Source: Streptomyces phaeofaciens (GTDB taxonomy: Bacteria > Actinomycetota > Actinomycetes > Streptomycetales > Streptomycetaceae). Taken from it: a DNA stretch of 64,000 bases. Position numbers and translations under genes: made by a program. The stretch covers positions 186,001 through 250,000 of the forward strand of contig NZ_BMSA01000014.1 in assembly GCF_014648915.1 (NCBI RefSeq), written 5' to 3'. Positions 35,245-44,758 of this stretch are shown piece by piece. A model generated the notes under the pieces. That model made no database searches, was not told where the DNA came from, and saw only the letters and a list, made by a program, of their open reading frames with translations. How positions within the stretch are numbered: position 1 is the stretch's first letter; the number at the start of each line of letters is the position of its first letter.

Positions 35245-36617
35245 AGCCAGTCGTCCCAGACCTCGGTGAAGTCCTCGTCCGGAGCCTGTTGCTCCACGTA
35301 GGACGTGAAGTCCTCCGTGTCCGCGTTGCCGTGGCGGTGGGTGGCGGTCCAGCCCTGGACGATGTCGTAGAAGGCGTCGTCGCCGACGGTCTCGCGGATC
35401 CGGTGGACGACCATCGCGCCGCGCTGGTAGACGGTGTCGGCGGAGATCACCTCGGCGTCGGTGGGCTCGGCGGGCGGGAAGTCCCAGAGGCCCTCGTAGT
35501 CCTCCTCGCCGTGCTCGTACACGTCGGTGAAGGTCTCCTCGGCGGTGAGGCCGCCCTCGTCCTCCGTCCACAGCCACTCGGCGTAGGTGGCGAGGCCCTC
35601 GTTGAGCCACATGTCCGCCCAGGACTTCGGGGTGACGGAGTCGCCGAACCACTGGTGGGCGATCTCGTGGACGAGGGTCTCGGTGTCGGGGGCACCGGCG
35701 TAGACCGGCCGGTTCTGGGTCTCCAGGGCGTAGTCGGCGTCCTCGGGGCGGTCCACGATCGCGCCGGTGGAGGAGAAGGGGTACGGGCCGAAGTTGTTCT
35801 CCGCCCACTCCATCACCTCGGGGAGCCGGGCCAGCACCGCGCGGCTCGCCTCGGCCTGCGACGGGTCGACCGCGACGTACACCGGCAGACCGCTCTGCGT
35901 GGTGGACCGGGTGACCGTGTACCGGCCGATCGCGAGCGTGGCGGCGTGGCTCGCCATGGGTTCGGCGGTGTGCCACACGAACGTGGTCTTCCCGCCGCTG
36001 GTCCGCCGGCTCTTCAGCTCGCCGTTGGAGACGGCCGTCAGCCCCTTCGGGACGGTGACGGTCAGGTCGTAGGACGCCTTGTCGGACGGGTGGTGGCTGC
36101 CGGGGAACCAGGCCATGGAGCCGGTCGGTTCGCCGAGCGCCAGTGCCCCGTCGGCGGTGGGCAGCCAGCCCTCCTCGGAGCCGTCCGGGTCGGTGATCGT
36201 CCGGGGCCGGCCGGAGTAGTCCACCGTCACCTCGAAGGTCTCGCCCTCGGCCAGTCGGTCGCTCGGGCGGACGGTGAGTTCCTGGCCTTCGCGGTCGGTG
36301 CCGGCCTCGTGGCCCTCCACGACGACCTTCGAGACGTCGAGGCCGGTCAGGTCCAGATCGAACGCGTCCAGGTCCTGGGTGGCGCGGGCCGTGATCACGG
36401 CCTTGCCGGTCAGCCGCTCGCCGTCGGGGTCGTAGGCGAGGGTCAGGCCGTAGTGGGAGACGTCGTAGCCGCCGTTGCCCGCCTTCGGGAAGTACGGGTC
36501 GCCCACGCCGGACGCACCGTGGTGCGCGCCGTCCTCCGAACCCCCGTCGCAGCCGCTGAGGGCGAGGGCGGTGGTCAGCAGTAAGGCGGCCGGGACAAGG
36601 CGTACGGATCGGGACAT
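35214..36617 (-). CDS. M1-family metallopeptidase, lipoprotein
   Basis: 467 residues from ATG 36617; the open frame continues upstream through a plus-strand gene and is not used. The signal ends in a lipobox (ALSGC). The zinc site is HEIAHQW with the downstream Glu in WLNEGLATYAEW, and the substrate-recognition loop around GSMAWFPGSHHP replaces the usual GAMEN. It is an exported aminopeptidase-like zinc enzyme, shorter than full aminopeptidase N because it lacks the C-terminal helical domain. Confidence 0.9.
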   Translation of the reverse strand: MSRSVRLVPAALLLTTALALSGCDGGSEDGAHHGASGVGDPYFPKAGNGGYDVSHYGLTLAYDPDGERLTGKAVITARATQDLDAFDLDLTGLDVSKVVVEGHEAGTDREGQELTVRPSDRLAEGETFEVTVDYSGRPRTITDPDGSEEGWLPTADGALALGEPTGSMAWFPGSHHPSDKASYDLTVTVPKGLTAVSNGELKSRRTSGGKTTFVWHTAEPMASHAATLAIGRYTVTRSTTQSGLPVYVAVDPSQAEASRAVLARLPEVMEWAENNFGPYPFSSTGAIVDRPEDADYALETQNRPVYAGAPDTETLVHEIAHQWFGDSVTPKSWADMWLNEGLATYAEWLWTEDEGGLTAEETFTDVYEHGEEDYEGLWDFPPAEPTDAEVISADTVYQRGAMVVHRIRETVGDDAFYDIVQGWTATHRHGNADTEDFTSYVEQQAPDEDFTEVWDDWLYGDGKPERP

Positions 36618-36674
36618 GTCAGAGATCCTATGGGGAGGGCGGGTCCGGACAAGGAGGCGTGACACCATCCCTAC

Positions 36675-37175
36675 GTGCTCGACATCGGCTACGCCCTCTC
36701 CAACCGCTTCCCGGACCCGCCGCAGACGGACTACCGCCGCGCGGACGTCCACGCCCTGCGCCACGACCTGTTCTGCGGGGACGTCTACCTCGCCGACGCC
36801 AAGGCGGACCGGGAGTTGTCCACAGCCTGGGGATGGGTGCCGGTGCTCGACTTCGCGTGGGCGCTGTGCGACATCGTGGAGCGGATCGACCGGGATCCGG
36901 CGGGCTCCCGCGCCTCCCGCCCCCAGTACGCCGAGCTGGACTTCACCGAGTCCACCGACCGCATGCTCTTCGAGCGCCGCTTCGGCTGGGTGGACATCGA
37001 GGCCGACTGGATGCCGGCCGAGGAACCCCCGCTCACCTTCTCGCACGCCGAACTGCGCCGTGAGTCCCGCGACTTCCTGCACGACCTGCTCGCCGACCTG
37101 ATCGACCTGCACGAGGACCTGGGCGAGAACCCGGCGATCTGGACGCTCCAGGCGAAGTTCCCGAGGGTCGGGTGA
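36675..37175 (+). CDS. Hypothetical protein
   Basis: 166 residues from GTG 36675. Acidic, with repeated helical segments (WALCDIVERIDRDP, LHDLLADLIDLHEDLGENP) and no signal or membrane segment. It resembles small conserved proteins found near immunity or stress genes in streptomycetes, but no family can be named. It is divergent from the M1 peptidase with 57 nt between starts. Confidence 0.6.
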   Translation: MLDIGYALSNRFPDPPQTDYRRADVHALRHDLFCGDVYLADAKADRELSTAWGWVPVLDFAWALCDIVERIDRDPAGSRASRPQYAELDFTESTDRMLFERRFGWVDIEADWMPAEEPPLTFSHAELRRESRDFLHDLLADLIDLHEDLGENPAIWTLQAKFPRVG

Positions 37176-37254
37176 CCCCCCTCCGGGCTCCCTTCATGAC
37201 CCTCCCCTGACGCTCCCCCGGCCTTCCCCTCGCCCCTCCTCCCCAGGCCCCCGC

Positions 37255-37953
37255 TCAGCCCTCCACCCTGATCCCCAGCTGCCCCGCCAGCACCGGCGCC
37301 AGGTCCAGCAGCTGCCCGGCGCTGATCACCGCTCCCGCCAGCCGGTCCACCCCCGCCGCGAGGGTGAGTTCCGAGGCGCCGCGCAGGTCGACGTCCGTCA
37401 GGGTCGCCGCGGTGAGGTCGGCGGATCTCAGCGCGCAGTCCACGAACTCGACCCGCTCCAGCCGGGCCCCGCCGAAGTCCGGCTCGACCAGGACGCAGGA
37501 CTCGAAGACGACGTCCCGCAGCCGCGCCTGACGCAGGTTCAGATAGTCGATCTTGCCGCCGCGGACCACCACCCGCTCCAGTACGGCGCCGTGCAGCTGC
37601 GTGCCGCCCAGCCGGGCGTCCACCAGCTCCACGTCCCGCAGGGTCGACTCGGCGAGCTGGGTGCCGACGCCCCGGATGCCGGTGAGGACCGAGTCGAGCA
37701 GCCGGGCGTGGTGCAGCCGTGTCCCGTCCAGCGCGCAGCCGGTCAGCGCGCAGTCCATGAAGCGGGCGCCCGCGCCGTCCTGCCCGGCGAGGTCCGTCTC
37801 GCGGAACTCCAGCCCGTCGTAGTCCCCGTCGGGTTCCAGCTCCCCGCCCCCGTACGGCTCCAGGGCCGGCAGCCGCACCTCCGGCCGCCGCGCGCTCTTC
37901 ACGCCTGTCGCCTTGCCCGCCCCGCCCGCCCCGCCTGCCCGTGTCCTCGCCAT
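37255..37953 (-). CDS. Pentapeptide-repeat protein
   Basis: 232 residues from MARTRAGGAGG at 37953; a further upstream start overlaps the divergent oxidoreductase promoter. From about residue 60 on, A(D/N)LxX-type five-residue repeats run (for example LEFRETDLAG, CALTGCALDG, DVELVDARLGG, RSADLTAATLTDVDLRG), which fold as a right-handed quadrilateral helix. Members include DNA-gyrase mimics such as MfpA/Qnr, but most have unknown partners. Confidence 0.85.
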   Translation of the reverse strand: MARTRAGGAGGAGKATGVKSARRPEVRLPALEPYGGGELEPDGDYDGLEFRETDLAGQDGAGARFMDCALTGCALDGTRLHHARLLDSVLTGIRGVGTQLAESTLRDVELVDARLGGTQLHGAVLERVVVRGGKIDYLNLRQARLRDVVFESCVLVEPDFGGARLERVEFVDCALRSADLTAATLTDVDLRGASELTLAAGVDRLAGAVISAGQLLDLAPVLAGQLGIRVEG

Positions 37954-38072
37954 CCCCCCATGCTGCACCCCGGCACTGACAATCCCCGGCCCGCCCTTGA
38001 CCTCGACCAGACTTGAGGTCGGAGGGTGGGAGCGCAGAAGTCCGAAGGACCGCACTCTTTGGGGGAAACCAC

Positions 38073-39044
38073 ATGCACGCCGTCCGTCTGCACGCCTACG
38101 GCCCCGCCGAGAACCTCACCTACGAGCAGGTCGAGGATCCCGCCCCCGGCCCGGGCCAGGTCCGTATCGCCGTGGCGGCCGCCGGGGTGCACCTGCTCGA
38201 CACCGCGCTGCGCGAGGGCATGAAGGGCCCCGCGCCGGAGCCCGCGCCACTGCCCACCGTCCCCGGGCGCGAGGTCGCCGGTGTGGTCGAGGCGCTCGGC
38301 GAGGGGACCCCGGACTCCTGGCTCGGCAAGCGGGTCGTCGCCCACCTCGGCTTCGCTCCCGGCGGCTACGCCGAACTGGCCGTCACCGACGCCGGCCGTC
38401 TGCACGAGATCCCGGCGAACCTGGACCCGGCCCAGGCCGTCGCCATGATCGGCACGGGCCGTACGGCACTCGGCATCCTCCAGTTCGCCGAGCCCGGCCC
38501 GGACACGGTCGCCGTGGTCCCCGCGGCGGCCGGCGGCATCGGCACGCTCCTCGTGCAGTACGCCCGCAACGCCGGCGCCACCGTCGTGGGTCTGGCCGGC
38601 GGCCCCGGGAAGACGGCGCTGGTCGCGGCGAACGGCGCCGATCTCGCCGTCGACTACAAGGACCCCGCCTGGCCCGACAAGGTCCGCGCCTTCCTCGGCG
38701 GCCGCACCGCGGACGTCGTCTTCGACGGCGTCGGCGGGGACGTCGCCCGCAAGGCGATCGCCCTCCTCGGCCCGCGGGGCAGGCACATCGTCTTCGGCTG
38801 GTCGGCCGAAGGCCTCGGCGACGCACAGGGCCTCTTCGTCGAGGGTGTCTCCGAGTCGGTGCTCGGGCCGGTGATGCTGGAGAAGGCGGGCGGTCTGCGG
38901 GCTCTGGAGACGCGCGCCCTCACCGAGGCCGCCGAGGGCCGGCTCACCCCGGCCGTGCACCGCTTCCCGCTCGCCGAGGCCGCCGCCGCGCACCGCGCCC
39001 TTCAGACGCGGGGAACGACCGGAAAGGTGGTGCTGGAGCCCTGA
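38073..39044 (+). CDS. Zinc-independent alcohol dehydrogenase / quinone oxidoreductase
   Basis: 323 residues from ATG 38073. The MDR fold is clear: MHAVRLHAYGPAENLTYEQV, the NADPH-binding VVPAAAGGIGTLLVQYARNAGATVVG (in part AAAGGIGTLLVQYARNAGA), and FDGVGGDVARKAI. No structural zinc cysteines are present, which fits the quinone oxidoreductase branch. It reduces quinones or enones with NADPH. Substrate unknown. Confidence 0.87.
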   Translation: MHAVRLHAYGPAENLTYEQVEDPAPGPGQVRIAVAAAGVHLLDTALREGMKGPAPEPAPLPTVPGREVAGVVEALGEGTPDSWLGKRVVAHLGFAPGGYAELAVTDAGRLHEIPANLDPAQAVAMIGTGRTALGILQFAEPGPDTVAVVPAAAGGIGTLLVQYARNAGATVVGLAGGPGKTALVAANGADLAVDYKDPAWPDKVRAFLGGRTADVVFDGVGGDVARKAIALLGPRGRHIVFGWSAEGLGDAQGLFVEGVSESVLGPVMLEKAGGLRALETRALTEAAEGRLTPAVHRFPLAEAAAAHRALQTRGTTGKVVLEP

Positions 39045-39123
39045 CCGGCGACCGGTCCGCGGCCTCGGACCGCATCACCCGTCCGGGGATGCAATACCTC
39101 CCGATTCATGGTCTTCTGGCCCA

Positions 39124-40626
39124 ATGAGCGTCACCCGGACAGGTGAATCCGCCGCCCCGCGGCAGGAACCCGACCCACACCGCTGGTGGGGCCTGGTGAT
39201 CATCGCCCTCGCCCAGCTCATGGTCGTCCTGGACGCCACGATCGTGAACATCGCGCTGCCGTCCGCGCAGCGGGCACTGGGGATGTCCGACGGCAACCGC
39301 CAGTGGGTCATCACGGCCTACACGCTCTCCTTCGGCGGCCTGCTCCTGCTCGGCGGCCGCATCGCCGACCTGGTGGGCCGCAAGCGCACCTTCGTCATCG
39401 GGCTCATCGGCTTCGCCGCCGCCTCCGCGTTCGGCGGCGCGGCCACCACCTCGGGCATGCTGTTCATCGCCCGTGCCCTCCAGGGCGCGTTCGCCGCCCT
39501 GCTGGCCCCGTCCGCGCTCAGCCTGCTGACGACGACGTTCACCGACCCCAGAGAGCGCGGCAAGGCCTTCGGGATCTACGGCGCCCTCGCCGGCAGCGGC
39601 GCCGCGATCGGCTTCATCGTCGGCGGGCTGCTCACCGAGTACCTCAACTGGCGCTGGTGCCTCTACGTCAACGTGCCCATCGCGATCGTGGCCGTCCTCG
39701 GCGCCCTCGCCCTGCTCCACGACAGCCCCGGCCACCCCGCCCGCCTCGACGTGCCCGGTGTGCTGCTGGGGTGCAGCGGCCTGGTCGCGATCGTCTACGG
39801 CTTCAGTGAGGCCGAGTCGCGCGGCTGGACCGACGCGCTGGTGCTGGGCCTGTTCGCGGCCGGGATCGTGCTGCTCGCGGCGTTCGTGTGGTGGCAGCGC
39901 CGGGCCCCGGTGCCGCTCCTGCCCCTGCATGTCGTCAAGGACCGCAACCGGGCGGGCTGCTTCCTGACCATGGGCCTGGCCATCATCGGCATGTTCGGCG
40001 TGTTCCTGTTCATGACCTACTACCTCCAGGTCATCCTCGGCTACTCCCCGGTGCAGACGGGCCTCGCCTTCCTGCCGCTGACCGCCGCGATCATCACCGG
40101 CTCCACCCAGATCTCCGCCCGGCTGATCAACCGCGTCCCGCCGCGCATGCTGATGGTCCCCGGCATGCTCCTGGCCGCCGGCGGCATGGTGATCCTCACG
40201 CAGATGACGGTCGACTCGTCCTACACGAGCGAGATCCTGCCCGCGCTGCTCCTGATGGGCCTCGGCATGGGCCTGACCTTCATGCCGGTGTTCTCTACGG
40301 CCACCGCCGGGGTCGCGCCGCAGGACGCCGGCGTCACCTCGGCCACCCTCAACACCTCGCAGCAGGTCGGCGGTTCCATCGGTACCGCGCTGCTCAACAC
40401 GATCGCCACCACCAGCGGCACCGCCTACATCACGGCCCATCTCGCCGACCCGGCCCAGCGGGACCTCGTCACCCGCGAGGGCATCGTCCACGGCTACACG
40501 GTCGCCCTGTGGTGTGCCGCCGGGATCATGCTGCTGGCCGGCCTGGTCGCGGGCCTGATGGTGACGACCCGCCCGCCGAAGCACGAGGCCGCGGCACGGA
40601 CGGCCGCCCCGGAGTCGGTGGCCTGA
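39124..40626 (+). CDS. MFS multidrug transporter (EmrB/QacA, DHA2)
   Basis: 500 residues, about 14 membrane segments. WGLVIIALAQLMVVLDATIVNIALPS is the first helix with the DHA2 motif D1 (LDATIVNIALP), GRIADLVGRKRTFVI is motif A and GGLLTEYLNWRWCLYVNVP follows motif C. It is a proton-driven exporter of drugs or metabolites. There is no adjacent regulator. It converges with the FAD oxidoreductase gene. Confidence 0.9.
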   Translation: MSVTRTGESAAPRQEPDPHRWWGLVIIALAQLMVVLDATIVNIALPSAQRALGMSDGNRQWVITAYTLSFGGLLLLGGRIADLVGRKRTFVIGLIGFAAASAFGGAATTSGMLFIARALQGAFAALLAPSALSLLTTTFTDPRERGKAFGIYGALAGSGAAIGFIVGGLLTEYLNWRWCLYVNVPIAIVAVLGALALLHDSPGHPARLDVPGVLLGCSGLVAIVYGFSEAESRGWTDALVLGLFAAGIVLLAAFVWWQRRAPVPLLPLHVVKDRNRAGCFLTMGLAIIGMFGVFLFMTYYLQVILGYSPVQTGLAFLPLTAAIITGSTQISARLINRVPPRMLMVPGMLLAAGGMVILTQMTVDSSYTSEILPALLLMGLGMGLTFMPVFSTATAGVAPQDAGVTSATLNTSQQVGGSIGTALLNTIATTSGTAYITAHLADPAQRDLVTREGIVHGYTVALWCAAGIMLLAGLVAGLMVTTRPPKHEAAARTAAPESVA

Positions 40627-40663
40627 CGGACACCCGCCCCCAGCCCCTTCCCACGCGCCTGCC

Positions 40664-42082
40664 CTAGTGGCGCCCGGCCACCCGGTCCGCGATCCGTGCC
40701 AGCCGCGAGGAGCCGGCGCTGTGCCGCTCGGTCTCCCGACGGTCGGCGGCGCGATAGGTGGCGTACATGCCCTGCACGCCCAGCCAGCGCAGCGGCTCCG
40801 GCTCCCAGCGGCGCACCTTGTGCCCGACCCACGGCAGACCGGTCAGGGCGGTGGGCCCGGCCTCGCCGGAGTCCAGCCGGACCAGGTCGCACAGGGTCCG
40901 CCCGGCGAGGTTGGCGGTGGCGACGCCGGACCCGACGTAACCGCCCGCCCAGCCGAGGCCGCCGGCCCGGTCCAGGGTGACCGTCGCGCACCAGTCGCGC
41001 GGCACGCCCAGCACCCCCGACCAGGCGTGCGAGACCCGCACCCCGGCCAGCGCGGGGAAGAACCCGACGAGGATCTCCCGCAGCGCCTCGACCGTCGCGG
41101 CCTGCGTCCGCCCGTCGTGGTCCGTCCGCGACCCGAAGCGGTACGGCACCCCGCGCCCGCCGAGCGCGATCCGCCCGTCGGCGGTCCGCTGGGCGTACAT
41201 GTAGGCGTGCGCCATGTCGCCCAGCGTCTCGCGCCCGTCCCAGCCGACCTCCGCCCACTGCTCGTCGGTGAGCGGTTCGGTGGCGATCATCGAGGAGTTC
41301 ATGGGCAGCCAGGTCCGCTTCTCGCCCTTCAGCGCGGCGGTGAAGCCCTCCGTGCACCGCAGGACGTACGGCGCCCGCACGGTCCCGTACGGCGTGACGG
41401 CCCGTCCGGCGTGGATCTCGGTCACCGGGGTCGACTCGTGGATGTCCACCCCGAGCGCCTCGACGACGGCCGCCAGCCCCTTCACCAGCCGCACCGGGTG
41501 CACACGGGCGCCGTGCGGCGTCCAGCTCGACCCGACGGCCCCGGCCACCCGCACCCGCCGGGCCGTCTCCCGGGCGTCGTACAGCTCGCGGTCGTTCTCC
41601 CCGTAGGCCAGTTCGTGGGCGTGGAAGTCCTTCAGCCGGGCCAGCTGCGCGGGTGTCCTGGCGACCTCCAGGACACCGCCCCGGTGGATGCCGGCGTCGA
41701 TGCCCTCGGCCTGAGCGACCCGTACGACCTCGTCGACGGTGTCGTTCATGGCCCGCTGGAGCCGTACGGCGGCCTCGTGGCCGTGCAGCGCGGCATACCG
41801 GTCGCGGCCCGCGATGCCGTTGTAGAGCCACCCGCCGTTGCGCCCGGAGGCGCCGTAGCCGCAGAACCGCTGCTCCAGCACGGTGACCCGCAGGTCCGGG
41901 GCCGCCTTCTTCAGGTAGTACGCGGTCCACAGTCCCGTGTACCCGCCGCCGACGATCACGACGTCGGCGGACGTGTCACCGGCGAGCGGCTCCCGGACCG
42001 CCGGGAGGCCGTCGTCCGCGTACCAGAACGAGATCCCGCCGTTGACGACACCGCTGACGACACCGCTTGCCGAGCTGCTCAT
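40664..42082 (-). CDS. FAD-dependent amine/amino-acid oxidoreductase (DadA-like)
   Basis: 472 residues. ADVVIVGGGYTGLWTAYYLKK is the Rossmann FAD site (residues about 38-58), with CGYGASGRNGGW following, as in the glycine/D-amino acid oxidase (DAO) family. The C-terminal FAD site is GLGWAGGYVGSGVATANLAGRTL (in part GGYVGSGVATANLAG). It oxidises secondary amines or D-amino acids. It starts 9 nt after the rhomboid-like gene and may be the last gene of the precursor-HExxH operon. The N-terminus holds a short SGVV/NGGV duplication. Confidence 0.85.
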   Translation of the reverse strand: MSSSASGVVSGVVNGGISFWYADDGLPAVREPLAGDTSADVVIVGGGYTGLWTAYYLKKAAPDLRVTVLEQRFCGYGASGRNGGWLYNGIAGRDRYAALHGHEAAVRLQRAMNDTVDEVVRVAQAEGIDAGIHRGGVLEVARTPAQLARLKDFHAHELAYGENDRELYDARETARRVRVAGAVGSSWTPHGARVHPVRLVKGLAAVVEALGVDIHESTPVTEIHAGRAVTPYGTVRAPYVLRCTEGFTAALKGEKRTWLPMNSSMIATEPLTDEQWAEVGWDGRETLGDMAHAYMYAQRTADGRIALGGRGVPYRFGSRTDHDGRTQAATVEALREILVGFFPALAGVRVSHAWSGVLGVPRDWCATVTLDRAGGLGWAGGYVGSGVATANLAGRTLCDLVRLDSGEAGPTALTGLPWVGHKVRRWEPEPLRWLGVQGMYATYRAADRRETERHSAGSSRLARIADRVAGRH

Positions 42083-42091
42083 GGCCGGACG

Positions 42092-42784
42092 TTAACCCGG
42101 CCCGGCCGCCCCTGTCTCCTTCGGATTCCGTACTCTTGCACGCCTTCTGACCAGCGGCCGGCAGGCCAGTCCGACGAGGACGGAGACGAAGTGACCGAGG
42201 TCCGTGAAGGTCGGCCCGGTGGTCAGCGGGTATCCGTACACGAGGAGCACGGCCGCGAGATACGCGTACCGCCAGGGGGTGCGGATCCGGTACACGAGCA
42301 CCGCGACGACCCCGGCCAGCGCGTAGCTCACGCCGACGTCCAGGGTGTCGGCCGCCGACGCCGGGGCGAGGCCCTCGCCGATCGCCCGGGCCAGCGCGCC
42401 CTCGCTGATCAGCGTCGCCAGCACATGCGCCGCCCCGCACACCACCAGCCAGCGCAGGGTCCCCAGCCAGCGCTCCGCCTGGGCGTGGAAGACGGAGTAC
42501 AGCACGGCGTACGGCAGCCAGTACCCGCCGTCGATCCACATCGCGCTCGTCACCAGCACCCGTACGGGATGCCTCGACAGCTCATGGATGTTGGTGGACC
42601 GCCGGCGCAGGAACTCCTGCTCGAACTCGGGGGACATGTGGTGCAGGGCGACCGTGGTGACGAACAGGATCCCCAGCCACACATAGGTGCCGGGGGCGCT
42701 GCGGACGTACGCCCACACCGCCCGCCGGGCCCCGGCCATTCGCATGAGCCCCTTCACACCCGCCAGTATCGTCCGCAACGTCAC
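42092..42784 (-). CDS. Rhomboid-like integral membrane protein
   Basis: 230 residues from GTG 42784; ATG 42739 has a better Shine-Dalgarno (AAGGGG) and is a good alternative. Five or six membrane helices are predicted. DVGVSYALAG carries a GxSx motif and TFTDLGHFVSVLVG a Gly-His pair in a later helix, the two elements of a rhomboid Ser-His dyad. It could therefore be an intramembrane protease or a non-catalytic relative. It lies 42 nt downstream of HExxH protein 1 on the same strand. Confidence 0.75.
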   Translation of the reverse strand: MTLRTILAGVKGLMRMAGARRAVWAYVRSAPGTYVWLGILFVTTVALHHMSPEFEQEFLRRRSTNIHELSRHPVRVLVTSAMWIDGGYWLPYAVLYSVFHAQAERWLGTLRWLVVCGAAHVLATLISEGALARAIGEGLAPASAADTLDVGVSYALAGVVAVLVYRIRTPWRYAYLAAVLLVYGYPLTTGPTFTDLGHFVSVLVGLACRPLVRRRARVRNPKETGAAGPG

Positions 42785-42826
42785 CGGGATTCGGGACGCG
42801 CCGGTGCCGGAACGGCGGGCTCGCCC

Positions 42827-44578
42827 TCACACCCGCAGCAGCTCCAGCGGATCCCGCCCCCGGCCGCCGGCCTCGGCGTACAGGGCCATGGCGAGTTCCG
42901 GGGCGGCGAGCAGGGCCGCCCCGGCGGGGTTCCCCGTGGCGCGGGCGGCCAGGCCGAGCCCGACCCAGCTCTCGGGATCGCCGTCGCCACGCGCGATGCG
43001 GGCCCGGAACGCGTCGAGCGCCTCGGACACACGGCCCGTGACCAGGGCTACGTCCTCCGGCCGGGCTCCTTCGACGACGGCGCCCGGGTCGTCGCGGACG
43101 TCCGGCCCGGCGAGGCCCGCGGGCTCGGCCAGGATCCGGCGCAGCAGCACCGCCCGGGTGTCGAGACCGCGTGCCGGGCGGCCGGGCGCGAGGGTGGGCG
43201 CGGGGGTGGAGGCGGGGTCGGACGCGGGCGGCGGCGCACCCCGCCCCAGGGCCTCCGCGTGGGCGCGGACCGTCCGCGGGTCGGGGCGCAGGTGGTACGC
43301 CCGCCAGGTCGCGCGGTGGTCCGAGACGGCGAGGTCGGCCGCGGCCCGGCAGCGGGCGTCGACCGGTTCGGCGAGCCAGGGTTCGAGCGTTGCGGACAGT
43401 TCGGCGACCAGCCGCCGCCCGAGGACGGTGAGTTCCTCCGCGTCGGCGAGCGAGCGCAGCGCGTGGGCGGTCTGGGCGCGCCAGAGCGCGAACTCGAACC
43501 GCCCGAGGGGGTGTTGGCGCCGCCGCCAGAACCCGGTGACCCCGTGGAAGGCGTACACGCCCTGCAACAGCCCGCCGAGCGGCCGCGGGTCGTCGCGCCA
43601 GGGGGCGTAGCGCAGGCGGGTGCCCGGGTCCTCGTGGAGGGTGAACAGGTGCATGAGGGCGCTGAGTTTGTTGTGCTGGAACTCGTGCACCAGCGTCGCG
43701 GCGAACTGTTCGGCGTCGTCCGGCACGGAGGCCAGGGCCGCACCGAAGGCGTCGCCGGAGGAGGCGCTGTGCGGCCGGAACCGCTCGGCGCGCGGCCGGG
43801 GCACGACCACGGACAGTCCCCGGGCCAGCGCCCCGGCCTCCTCCGCCCCGGTCTCCCGCAGCACGGCCCAGGCTCCGGCGAACAGTTCCCGCCAGTCGTC
43901 GGCCCGGTCGAGCGGCTCGGGCGCGGCGGGGCCGCGCAGCACGCGGTACGGGTCGAGGTCGTCGAGGACCAGCACACATCCGTCGGCGCTCAGCTCGGCC
44001 GGCGTGTGCCAGCCGGGCCCGGGCACGGCCCGCCCGGCGACGGTGACCCGTCCGCCGTCGGCGGCCACCTCGGCGGTGCTCCAGCCGGTCCCGTCCACCC
44101 GCATCGCCCCGACGAGCGGCAGGACCGCCCACCCGTGCCGTACGGGGACGTCGGTACGGAACTCCAGCCCCGCGAGGATCGCCGCGCTCGCCGCGAGGGC
44201 GTGCAGGTGTCCGGTGTGCACCCACAGCGGCGCGTCGTCCTCGGCGCTGCCACGCAGCCGGCGCAGGGTGTGCGCGGCCCAGACACCGACCGCCGGATAC
44301 GCCAGCACCCGCTCCGCAGCCCGCGCGTCCGCCTCCCAGGCCCGCACCAGCAGCCGCCACCCGTCCACCACCGACGGCAACGGCCCGGCCGGCACCCCCG
44401 CGGCCGCGTCCAGGAACGCCCGCACGACCAGCAGCCGCCAACTTCGCTCACCGGCACACAGGGCATCCACGGCCGCCACCCCGCCGCCTCCGGCCAGCAG
44501 TTCGTGGAAGGAGGAGGGGGGGAGGGTGTGGTGGGTGGGGGTGTGGGCCGCAGGGGTACGTGCGGAGGTGTGCTGCAC
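42827..44578 (-). CDS. HExxH-type protein 1 (putative alpha-ketoglutarate peptide beta-hydroxylase)
   Basis: 583 residues from GTG 44578. The metal motif HEFQH (298-302) lies in LVHEFQHNKLSALMHLF, preceded by FRPHSASSGDAFGA. Family members act with FxSxx-COOH-type RiPP precursors and are now regarded as alpha-ketoglutarate-dependent peptide beta-hydroxylases. The N-terminal domain is helical with conserved AHTLRRLRG and RTDVPVRHG blocks shared with the 46439 paralogue. It starts 9 nt after a 56-codon precursor gene, so enzyme and substrate are probably co-expressed. It was formerly labelled HEXXH motif protein. Confidence 0.85.
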   Translation of the reverse strand: MQHTSARTPAAHTPTHHTLPPSSFHELLAGGGGVAAVDALCAGERSWRLLVVRAFLDAAAGVPAGPLPSVVDGWRLLVRAWEADARAAERVLAYPAVGVWAAHTLRRLRGSAEDDAPLWVHTGHLHALAASAAILAGLEFRTDVPVRHGWAVLPLVGAMRVDGTGWSTAEVAADGGRVTVAGRAVPGPGWHTPAELSADGCVLVLDDLDPYRVLRGPAAPEPLDRADDWRELFAGAWAVLRETGAEEAGALARGLSVVVPRPRAERFRPHSASSGDAFGAALASVPDDAEQFAATLVHEFQHNKLSALMHLFTLHEDPGTRLRYAPWRDDPRPLGGLLQGVYAFHGVTGFWRRRQHPLGRFEFALWRAQTAHALRSLADAEELTVLGRRLVAELSATLEPWLAEPVDARCRAAADLAVSDHRATWRAYHLRPDPRTVRAHAEALGRGAPPPASDPASTPAPTLAPGRPARGLDTRAVLLRRILAEPAGLAGPDVRDDPGAVVEGARPEDVALVTGRVSEALDAFRARIARGDGDPESWVGLGLAARATGNPAGAALLAAPELAMALYAEAGGRGRDPLELLRV

Positions 44579-44587
44579 GGCGGGCGC

Positions 44588-44758
44588 CTAGACCTCGCGC
44601 GGCGGCTGGTACCCACCGAAACTGCCCGCGGGATCGTCGATCCGGCTGAGCAGACGACGGAGGCAGGCATCGGCCGACGGGAGGTCCAGGCCGGGCCAGG
44701 CATCGAGCGGCACCCCGCTGAGATCGACCAGCTCGGAGTCGACTACCGATTCCTGCAT
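44588..44758 (-). CDS. FxsA-like precursor peptide 1
   Basis: 56 residues from ATG 44758 to TAG. The leader has DSELVDLSGVPLDAW, which matches the leader pattern L-x-DLSG-x-x-L of FxSxx-COOH precursors, followed by a helical segment ACLRRLLSRIDDP and a core AGSFGGYQPPREV. The tail contains Phe and Tyr but not the classic FxSxx ending. Its paralogue at 46238 shares the leader but not the core. Gene size, adjacency to an HExxH enzyme and this homology support a RiPP precursor. The modification is inferred. Confidence 0.8.
   Translation of the reverse strand: MQESVVDSELVDLSGVPLDAWPGLDLPSADACLRRLLSRIDDPAGSFGGYQPPREV

Noticed and set aside
39106-40584. Long minus-strand frame opposite the MFS transporter
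   Set aside because: It is rich in Gly, Arg, Asp and Gln with no domain, and the plus strand encodes a clear 14-helix transporter with host codon bias. Similar antisense frames in the window are dismissed for the same reason.
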